Assembly (NCBI GenBank): GCA_016184235.1
Contig: JACPDC010000287.1
Coordinates: forward strand, 1-6,754
Origin: Deltaproteobacteria bacterium
GTDB taxonomy: Bacteria; Desulfobacterota; Binatia; UBA9968
Reading direction: 5' to 3'
Length of the DNA stretch: 6,754 nt
A program made the translations under genes and the position numbers. Every line of letters starts with the position of its first letter. The stretch's first letter is position 1. The notes under the pieces are model-generated. The model made no database searches and was not told where the DNA came from. It saw only the letters and a program-made list of their open reading frames with translations. Positions 1 through 5,496 of the stretch are shown piece after piece.

Positions 1-617
1 CGCGAGACGATCCTGAGATTCGGGTTCAGCCCGCGCGCGGTGAGAATCACGAAAATATTGTCCCGGTCCTCGGGAAAGGCGGTGATCAGCCCCCTGGCCT
101 CCTTGATGCGCGCCCGCAAGAGAGTCTCGTCATCGGTGGCATCCCCCTCGACGTAGAGAAAGCGGCCGATCTTGCTCATCTGTTTGATCCTGTCGCTGTC
201 CTTGTCGACCGCGATAAAGGCGACCTTCGTCTTCAGAAATTCCCCTGCGATGTGCCGCCCGGTTTCGCCGATGCCGCACAGGATGATGTGATCACTGAGC
301 TTGCCGATCTCTGCATCCATTCTTCTCCTCCCGATCATGTCCGTCAGCGTGCCTTCCACCACGAAGGCCGTGGCCGCCGTCAAACCGTAGGTCAAGGCCC
401 CCACGCCGACCATAATGAGAAACATCGTAAAGACCCTGCCTGCGGGAGTCAGCGGATTGGTCTCACCGTACCCTACCGTCGCCAGCGTGATCACGGTCAT
501 GTAGAGGGAATCGAAAAAGCTCCATCCCTCCACGACCTGGTATCCCACCACGCCGGCCACCATGGCCAGCAGCAGGAACATGATGGCTGTTATAAGTCTG
601 CGCGCGGATGTGTCCAT
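1..617 (-). CDS. Two-TM potassium channel with RCK/TrkA-N domain (partial, C-terminus beyond window)
   Basis: A K+-selective channel of the inner membrane whose cytoplasmic RCK domain binds a nucleotide or ion and gates the pore. My translation gives 205 complete residues with no stop before the edge. Seen: TM1 about residues 7-28, pore helix about 35-46, the selectivity filter TVGYG at 47-51, TM2 about 60-86, a basic linker (RRR, 97-99), then a Rossmann fold with GIGETG at 115-120, an acidic residue ending beta-2 (D138, in VDKD) and EGDAT at 157-161. This order is that of MthK-like channels and KefB/TrkA-N relatives. An in-frame TAG lies directly before the ATG, so no earlier start is possible; the start has no clear Shine-Dalgarno site. 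It begins 25 nt after the acyl-CoA dehydrogenase stop, so may be read from the same transcript, but its function is not obviously catabolic. Family assignment is firm; the C-terminal extent is unknown. Confidence 0.93.
   Translation of the reverse strand, partial: MDTSARRLITAIMFLLLAMVAGVVGYQVVEGWSFFDSLYMTVITLATVGYGETNPLTPAGRVFTMFLIMVGVGALTYGLTAATAFVVEGTLTDMIGRRRMDAEIGKLSDHIILCGIGETGRHIAGEFLKTKVAFIAVDKDSDRIKQMSKIGRFLYVEGDATDDETLLRARIKEARGLITAFPEDRDNIFVILTARGLNPNLRIVS
327..332 (-). promoter_or_regulatory. Internal ribosome binding site before Met100 of the K+ channel
   Basis: On the minus strand GGGAGG is followed by AGAAGA and then the in-frame ATG of Met100 (320-318). GGAGG sits 6 nt from the ATG, far better than anything before the full-length start at 617. 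Met100 lies exactly between the membrane part and the RCK Rossmann fold. MthK is known to use an internal Met at the same place to make soluble RCK subunits. The motif falls on Arg codons AGG AGA AGA. That it is used here is inference. Confidence 0.5.
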
Positions 618-642
618 CTAGTGATGAGTTACAGACTGCCTG

Positions 643-1812
643 TCAGTCGTGTTTGCGCGCCCGCATGAGGTTCTGCGCCAGGCGCCAGCGCAAAACCTCC
701 GTGGCCCCCTCCGTAATGCGGATGCTCCGCAGCTGGCGGTACCACCACTCCAGAGGCAGATCCCTGGTGAGCCCCACGCCCCCGTGAACCTGGATGGAGC
801 GGTCGACGACCCGGCCCGCCATTTCCGCGCAGGTGATCTTCACCATATAAGAGAGGTTGCGCACGTCTTCACCACGGTCGTGACGCCAGGCGCACTCGTA
901 GACCATCAGACGGGCGGCATGGAGCTCCATCGCGGAATCGGCGACCATGAACTGCACCGCCTGGCGTTCGGCCAGGGGCCGGCCGAATGTGACGCGGTGA
1001 TGGGCGTAGTCGATCATCATGTCGAGAGCCCGTTGCGCGATCCCGACAGGCCGGGCCCCATGCCCGCGTATGCGCCCCTCCTGTATCCAGCTTTGCCCCA
1101 GCGAGAATCCCTCTCCGACTTTACCGATCACATCGGCCGCCGGGACTCTGACGTCCTCAAAGACGATCTGCCAGGGCGCATCGCCCATCATCGTCGGCCA
1201 CTGCCGCTCCAGGATAACCCCGGGGCTCTTCATGTCCACCATCAAGCAGGTGATGCCTCCGCGCGCCCGTTTTTCCGGATCCGTCACCGCCATCACCTGG
1301 GCATAATCCGCGCGCCCCGCGCCGCTGATGAAGCGCTTGGTCCCGTTCACGATGAAGTAATCGCCGTCGCGGACGGCCCTGGTCTTCATGCTCGCAGGAT
1401 CACTGCCGGCGTCCGGCTCGGTCTGGGCGAAGCAAACCTGCATCTCCCCCCTGAGGACCGGAAACAGAAAGCGCTCCTTCTGGTCCTCGTTGCAATGAAA
1501 TAATACCGGCCGGACCTGAGGACCGAAAATCTCGACGTGGCGAAACGGGACCGCCACGCTGCGCGACAGCTCTTCAGTGATGATGCAGCGCGACAGAAGA
1601 TCCAGCCCGGCGCCGCCGTATTCCTGAGGGACGTCGAGCATCCACAGGCCGAGCGCCTTGGTCTTCTCCTGCAAAGGCTTGAGCAGATGCTCCGGCATGC
1701 CTTCCTCTTCCCCGGGCCGGTACTCGCGCTCGAGCGGGATCAGCTCCCGGTCGACGAAGCGCCGGACGGTCTCCTTGAGCATCTGCAGCTCTTCAGGCAG
1801 GTCGAAATCCAT
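643..1812 (-). CDS. Acyl-CoA dehydrogenase
   Basis: A cytoplasmic FAD enzyme that oxidises an acyl-CoA to the 2-enoyl-CoA and passes electrons to ETF. From the chosen start it has 389 residues, the normal family size. Seen: N-terminal helical domain (1-120); beta-domain flavin motif AQTEPDAGSD (129-138) with FISGA (161-165); HHRVTFGRPLAERQAVQ (271-287), the conserved RxxFGxxL..Q stretch; QVHGGVG (341-347), which contacts FAD; and ITEGATEV (366-373), where Glu368 aligns with the catalytic base of MCAD-type enzymes. The start at 1812 is preferred because MDFDLPEE matches where family members begin and GGAG lies 8 nt upstream. The frame stays open upstream to an ATG at 1896 and a TTG at 1914, adding up to 34 charged residues encoded by a repeat tract. 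It lies 170 nt after the hydratase and probably supplies its substrate. The acyl chain cannot be read from sequence. Confidence 0.93.
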   Translation of the reverse strand: MDFDLPEELQMLKETVRRFVDRELIPLEREYRPGEEEGMPEHLLKPLQEKTKALGLWMLDVPQEYGGAGLDLLSRCIITEELSRSVAVPFRHVEIFGPQVRPVLFHCNEDQKERFLFPVLRGEMQVCFAQTEPDAGSDPASMKTRAVRDGDYFIVNGTKRFISGAGRADYAQVMAVTDPEKRARGGITCLMVDMKSPGVILERQWPTMMGDAPWQIVFEDVRVPAADVIGKVGEGFSLGQSWIQEGRIRGHGARPVGIAQRALDMMIDYAHHRVTFGRPLAERQAVQFMVADSAMELHAARLMVYECAWRHDRGEDVRNLSYMVKITCAEMAGRVVDRSIQVHGGVGLTRDLPLEWWYRQLRSIRITEGATEVLRWRLAQNLMRARKHD

Positions 1813-1820
1813 CCCTAATT

Positions 1821-1824
1821 CTCC
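1821..1824 (-). promoter_or_regulatory. Ribosome binding site that decides the acyl-CoA dehydrogenase start
   Basis: GGAG on the minus strand, 8 nt before the ATG at 1812-1810. It supports the short, family-length protein. A second GGAG (1904-1907) stands 7 nt before the in-frame ATG at 1896, so a longer form with a repeat-encoded leader cannot be excluded. Confidence 0.6.
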
Positions 1825-1834
1825 GAAGCGGGCC

Positions 1835-1969
1835 TTCGAACGTTCAATCGCTTCGCTTGTCTTGTCTCTCAGTTTGAGCCGTTCAATTCGTTCCATCGCT
1901 TTGCTCCGTTCCAATCGTTCAACAACTTGAACGACTCAAACTACTCGAACGGCTCGAACGACTCCAACT
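1835..1969. repeat. Degenerate GTTCAA/TTGAAC intergenic repeat tract with inverted halves
   Basis: Plus-strand copies of a CGTTC(A/C)A core occur at about 1841-1847, 1880-1886, 1889-1895, 1907-1914 and 1916-1922. After a short CAAC centre (1923-1926) the orientation flips to GAACG(A/G)CTC copies at about 1929-1937, 1947-1955 and 1957-1965. Two longer related units, about 18 nt with a CGCTT(C/T)GCT tail, lie at 1841-1858 and 1889-1906. Perfect 8-nt arms (1915-1922 with 1927-1934) close on a 4-nt loop, and 16-nt arms (1871-1886 with 1927-1942) match at 15 of 16. The tract fills most of the gap between the hydratase stop and the dehydrogenase start. It has the look of a short intergenic repeat family rather than chance sequence; its identity is unknown to me. 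Confidence 0.75.
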
Positions 1970-1982
1970 GTTTACCCTTTCG

Positions 1983-2810
1983 CTAGGCTTTTTTCCGCTG
2001 ATAGGCGCCGAAGCCGGGCCGGTAGGTCTTGTCATCAAGGAACTGTTTGGTGCCCTCTTCGCGCCCCTTCTCCGGGTCCGTCGCCCGCAGCGCGGTGCCC
2101 TTTGCCGCCATATAGTCCTCGGCCTGCCAGTAGTCCATGGTCCGGCACAGCTTGTAGACCTCCTTGGCGGCCCGCAGGGTGTGCGGGTTCTTCTCCTTGA
2201 GCTTGTCCGCCAGCTTGATCGTCTCTTCGCGCAGCTTCGCCCGCGGCACGGCAAAATTCACCAGCCTCATCTCCGCGGCCTTTTTCCCGTCGAAGGGGTC
2301 CCCCGTCATGATGTAGTACATGGCGTCGCGATAGCAGAGGGCGTCCGCCAGCACGCGGCTTACCAACCCGCCCGGAAAGATCCCCCAGTTTATTTCGCTC
2401 AGCCCGAACACCGCGTCCTCCGCGGCGATGGCGAAGTCACAGGCGATGAGCGGCGTGAAGGCCCCGCCGAAGCAGTAGCCGTTGACCATGGCGATGGTCG
2501 GCTTGGGGAACGTGAACAGCCGCCGCCAGCGCCACTCCTGCGACGCCCAGCTCGCGCGCCTCCTCTCTACGGGATTGTTGTCCGTGGCGCGGAAATACTC
2601 CCTTAAATCCTGCCCTGCGCACCAGCTTTCTCCGGCCCCGGTCAGGACCAACACCCTGGTCTCCCTATCGGTCTCCAGCTCGGTGATCGCATCGAGCATG
2701 TCGTAGTGGAGCTGCGGGTTCATGGCGTTGCGCTTTTCCGGACGATTGAGAATCACCCACGTGATTCCATTTTCCTTCTCCACTTTGACGGTTTGGTAAG
2801 TCTTCGCCAT
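1983..2810 (-). CDS. Enoyl-CoA hydratase/isomerase family, p-hydroxycinnamoyl-CoA hydratase/lyase (HCHL) type
   Basis: A 275-residue cytoplasmic crotonase-fold enzyme. HCHL hydrates feruloyl- or coumaroyl-CoA and cleaves the product to an aromatic aldehyde plus acetyl-CoA. From memory the protein aligns with Pseudomonas HCHL almost end to end: ILNRPEKRNAM (20-30), GAGESWCAGQDLREYF (58-73), KPTIAMVNGYCFGGAF (103-118, oxyanion loop), FGLSEINWG (135-143), YYIMTG (165-170) and KQFLDDK (255-261). Glu139 matches the catalytic Glu143 and Tyr72 matches Tyr75. Differences are Gln67 for Met70, Thr119 for Ser123 and Ala235 for the phenol-binding Tyr239. I therefore trust the subfamily but not the exact substrate; a cleavage-incompetent hydratase, or one for non-phenolic acyl-CoA, is plausible. 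The start is fixed by a consensus Shine-Dalgarno site. It probably leads a unit with the downstream dehydrogenase. Confidence 0.92.
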   Translation of the reverse strand: MAKTYQTVKVEKENGITWVILNRPEKRNAMNPQLHYDMLDAITELETDRETRVLVLTGAGESWCAGQDLREYFRATDNNPVERRRASWASQEWRWRRLFTFPKPTIAMVNGYCFGGAFTPLIACDFAIAAEDAVFGLSEINWGIFPGGLVSRVLADALCYRDAMYYIMTGDPFDGKKAAEMRLVNFAVPRAKLREETIKLADKLKEKNPHTLRAAKEVYKLCRTMDYWQAEDYMAAKGTALRATDPEKGREEGTKQFLDDKTYRPGFGAYQRKKA

Positions 2811-2817
2811 TGTTTAT

Positions 2818-2825
2818 ACCTCCTT
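2818..2825 (-). promoter_or_regulatory. Consensus ribosome binding site of the hydratase gene
   Basis: AAGGAGGT on the minus strand, 7 nt before the ATG at 2810-2808. It is the strongest Shine-Dalgarno site before any full-length gene in the window and suggests high translation. Confidence 0.85.
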
Positions 2826-2852
2826 ATAGTTCATTTCGTTCGTGTGGGACGA

Positions 2853-2882
2853 AGCATATGAGAGCCGTAAATGAGATGTCAA
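2853..2882 (-). promoter_or_regulatory. Probable sigma-70-type promoter for the hydratase-dehydrogenase unit
   Basis: On the minus strand a perfect -35 TTGACA (2882-2877) is followed by an 18-nt spacer and TATGCT (2858-2853), which keeps the key T, A and last T of the -10 element. A start about 6-8 nt downstream would give a 5' leader of roughly 35 nt carrying the ribosome binding site. It starts 10 nt after the stop of the solute-binding protein gene, so the downstream genes could be expressed apart from prpCD. Not experimentally shown. Confidence 0.6.
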
Positions 2883-2891
2883 GCATCTTCG

Positions 2892-3974
2892 CTATTTCTT
2901 CACTTGATCGATAAACTGCCGGAGAAAATTCAGCACCTCGGCGGGAGCCTGCATGACCTTCTGATAGAGTCTGTCCGCCTCCTCGCCCGTCTCGAACCTC
3001 GGCGCAAACCTCATCACCCTCTTCGCGTCCGCGAGAAACTCCTCGTCCCGCGCCAGGGAGACAAAGGCCTGCCGCAAAGCCGCTGCCGCATCAGGCGGAG
3101 AGCCTGGCGGTAGCAGGATAACCCGGCTCATATTGACGTTCGAGATGTTGGCGGCCTTGAGCGCCTCGTACTTGATCCCCGACGGGGGTTTGCCGAATAC
3201 CTGGCTGTAGAGCTGGGTGAACGAGGGGAGTTCCGGGACATCCGGGCTGGCTTTCACGTCGCCTTGGGGTGTGACCAGGTCATTGTAATAGATGGGGGTG
3301 ACGATGCCGGTCTTCACCATGTTGGGCTCCACCTGGGAGCGGTAGGCGGGCAGCGTCTCGTCATGATACTGTATCTCGTTGCGCTGGACCGCCAGCCGGG
3401 CCTCGGAGCTGCTGTTGTAGCCGGTCACGTAATCGTACTTGAGACCCAGCAGATCGAAGGAGAGGCGAAAGCGCACGTCTTTGGAGCTGTCAAAGCTCAA
3501 ACCGCCGGCCCTGAATTTTTGCGCCTTGATGATATCCGCCGGCTTCTTGATTCCGGGAGGCACATCGGAGCGAATGTAACAGACGGTGATTCCCTGCAGC
3601 GCCGCGATAAAGGGGAGTCTCGCCAGGCTGACGCGCAGGGCCGGATTTTTCAGCTGTTGATGAAACAGGGTGCCGGTAAAATAACCCAAGGTGAGGCCGT
3701 CGCCTTTGGCGACTTCCCCCAGGTAGTTCGCGGCTATCACGCCGCCGGCCCCTCCCATGTTCTGCGCGATGACGGAGGGCTGGCCGGGTATGTGTCTCGC
3801 CAGGTGGCGGGCTATGATTCTCCCCTCGATGTCCGTGGGCCCTCCGGCCGCAAAGTTGATCAGCACGGTAATCGTCTTCCCCTGATAAAAAGGCCTCTCG
3901 GCCGCCCGAGCTTGGACGGTAAAAGCGAGAACGGAGCAAAAGAACGATAGAGCGGCGCGTACAACAATCTTCAT
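2892..3974 (-). CDS. Bug/TctC-family periplasmic solute-binding protein
   Basis: A 360-residue exported receptor of the tripartite tricarboxylate transporter (TTT) type, which captures carboxylates in the periplasm for TctA/TctB. Seen: a signal peptide (basic K2/R6, hydrophobic 7-20, ARA at 22-24 as the likely cleavage site); no lipobox around Cys13, so a soluble rather than lipid-anchored protein. Mature start GKTITVLINFAAGGPTDIEG (32-51) holds the family's FxAGGxxD ligand-loop motif, and NMGGAGGVIAANYL follows as in Bug proteins. The region after about 170 diverges from classical family members, and at about 336 mature residues it is slightly longer. No TctA or TctB is in the window, which is usual for Bug proteins. 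It lies 66 nt after prpD. The ligand is unknown; neighbours suggest an organic acid that is later CoA-activated. Confidence 0.88.
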   Translation of the reverse strand: MKIVVRAALSFFCSVLAFTVQARAAERPFYQGKTITVLINFAAGGPTDIEGRIIARHLARHIPGQPSVIAQNMGGAGGVIAANYLGEVAKGDGLTLGYFTGTLFHQQLKNPALRVSLARLPFIAALQGITVCYIRSDVPPGIKKPADIIKAQKFRAGGLSFDSSKDVRFRLSFDLLGLKYDYVTGYNSSSEARLAVQRNEIQYHDETLPAYRSQVEPNMVKTGIVTPIYYNDLVTPQGDVKASPDVPELPSFTQLYSQVFGKPPSGIKYEALKAANISNVNMSRVILLPPGSPPDAAAALRQAFVSLARDEEFLADAKRVMRFAPRFETGEEADRLYQKVMQAPAEVLNFLRQFIDQVKK

Positions 3975-3980
3975 GACGGA

Positions 3981-3988
3981 CCCTCCTT
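3981..3988 (-). promoter_or_regulatory. Ribosome binding site of the Bug protein gene
   Basis: AAGGAGGG on the minus strand, 6 nt before the ATG at 3974-3972. It confirms the start that gives a proper signal peptide. Confidence 0.8.
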
Positions 3989-4040
3989 TCCCTTGGGACT
4001 AATGCCGTCCCGGCGGGGTTTGTCATCCCCCCCCTTTCCG

Positions 4041-5492
4041 TTACGAACGCGTCAACACGAATAGCTCCATGAATCTTTCGACCGGTGTCGCCTGCAGGGC
4101 TTCGAGGTCAAGACAGAGACTTACGATCTCCTTGCAACGCTGCGGCGGGAGTCGCGCAGCCAGATTGGCCTCGAATTTCTTAATCAGCAGCGGGATACCC
4201 TCACCGCGCCGCCGGCGGTGGCCCACCGGATACTCGACGGCGACGTTCTCTGTGCGAGACCCGTCTTTGAAAGAAATCTGCACGGCATTGGCTATGGAGC
4301 GCTTCTCCGGATCAAGGTAATCCTTGCTGTACCGCGGCTCCTCCACAACGATCATTTTTTCGCGCAGCGCATCAATCCGCCGATCTTGAGCGACGCCGTC
4401 CTGGTAATGATCGGCGGTAAGCTCTCCGAAAATAAGCCCGATGGCGACCATGTACTGCAGGCAGTGGTCCCGGTCGGCCGGGTTATGGAGCGGTCCGCTC
4501 TTGTCGATAATCCGGACCGCGGACTCCTGGGTCGTGATCATAACCTTTTCGACTTGATCGAGGCGATCCCTGACCCTCCCGTGCAGCTTGAAGGCGCATT
4601 CCACCGCGGTCTGGGCGTGGAACTCCGCGGGAAACGAGATCTTGAAAAGCACGTTCTCCATGACATAAGAGCCGAACGGCCGGGGAAGGGAAAACGATTT
4701 GCCGTCAAACAGAGCGTCATAGAATCCCCAAACCTTCGCGGACAGGGCCGACGGATAGCCCATTTCTCCCTTGAGCGCCATGAGCGCCAGGCCGACACCC
4801 CGGCTGGTGGCATCGCCTGCCGCCCATGATTTGCGCGAGCCCGTATTGGGAGCGTGGCGATAGAGCCTGAGGCTTCCTCCGTCAACCCAGGCGTTGGAGA
4901 CCGCGCTCAAAATCTGCTCCCTGCCGCCCCCCGACAGCGCCGTCGCCACCGCAGCGGTGGCGACTCTGACGAGGAGCACATGATCCAGACCCACGCGGTT
5001 GAAGCTGTTTTCCAGCGCCAGAACTCCTTGAATCTCGTGCGCCTTGATCATAGCCGTAAGCAGGTCCCGGACCGTAAGGGGCTGATGGGTTGCCGGTTCC
5101 TTCGCCCGGCTGATAAAATCCGCCAGCGCCAGAATGCCGCCGAGATTATCCGAAGGATGTCCCCATTCGGCCGCGAGCCAGGTGTCGTTGAAGTCGAGCC
5201 AGCGAACCATGCAGCCGATGTTGAAGGCGGCGCGAACAGGGTCCAACTCCCAGTCGGTGCCGGGAACGCGCGCGCCTTTGGGCAACACCGCACCCGGCAC
5301 GATCGGACCCAAGAGTTTGGCGCAATCAGGGTAACGCAATGCCAGGAGCGCGCATCCAAGCGCGTCCATCAGACAGTAGCGCGCGGTATCGTAGGCCTCC
5401 TTGCTTTCCGGCACATAGCCGGCCGCATAGTCGGCGATTTGCGCCATGATTGGATCCGGCGCCGGACGGACATTGGAGACCGGAGCGCCCAT
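4041..5492 (-). CDS. prpD: 2-methylcitrate dehydratase, MmgE/PrpD family
   Basis: Dehydrates 2-methylcitrate to 2-methylaconitate in the 2-methylcitrate cycle that oxidises propionyl-CoA. From the chosen ATG the protein has 483 residues, the same as E. coli PrpD as I recall it, and aligns throughout: KEAYDTARYCLMDALGC (31-47), LLGPIVPG (60-67), LDPVRAAFNIG (83-93), RWLDFNDTWLAAEWGHPSDN (97-116), AMIKAHEIQG (147-156), ENSFNRVGLDHVLLV (161-175), YRHAPNTGSRKSWAAGDATS (211-230), ENVLFKISFPAEFH (279-292) and NPADRDHCLQYMVAI (337-351). Asp103, His112 and Lys221 are my candidates for family active-site residues. The frame is open a further 45 codons upstream, but those overlap prpC and lack homology. 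It starts 4 nt after the prpC stop, without a clear Shine-Dalgarno site, so translational coupling is likely. This is an iron-independent PrpD, not the AcnD/PrpF route. Confidence 0.96.
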   Translation of the reverse strand: MGAPVSNVRPAPDPIMAQIADYAAGYVPESKEAYDTARYCLMDALGCALLALRYPDCAKLLGPIVPGAVLPKGARVPGTDWELDPVRAAFNIGCMVRWLDFNDTWLAAEWGHPSDNLGGILALADFISRAKEPATHQPLTVRDLLTAMIKAHEIQGVLALENSFNRVGLDHVLLVRVATAAVATALSGGGREQILSAVSNAWVDGGSLRLYRHAPNTGSRKSWAAGDATSRGVGLALMALKGEMGYPSALSAKVWGFYDALFDGKSFSLPRPFGSYVMENVLFKISFPAEFHAQTAVECAFKLHGRVRDRLDQVEKVMITTQESAVRIIDKSGPLHNPADRDHCLQYMVAIGLIFGELTADHYQDGVAQDRRIDALREKMIVVEEPRYSKDYLDPEKRSIANAVQISFKDGSRTENVAVEYPVGHRRRRGEGIPLLIKKFEANLAARLPPQRCKEIVSLCLDLEALQATPVERFMELFVLTRS

Positions 5493-5496
5493 CCCA

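Noticed and set aside
649..1503. Plus-strand open frame of 284 codons opposite the acyl-CoA dehydrogenase
   Set aside because: Antisense shadow rich in His, Pro and Arg, with no domain; the minus strand has full family motifs.
1835..1969. CRISPR array
   Set aside because: The units are about 10-18 nt, degenerate, unspaced and change orientation; no regular repeat-spacer pattern.
3264..3950. Plus-strand open frame of 228 codons opposite the Bug gene
   Set aside because: An antisense shadow of a GC-rich gene: no recognisable domain, and the minus strand encodes a clear signal peptide and Bug motifs here.
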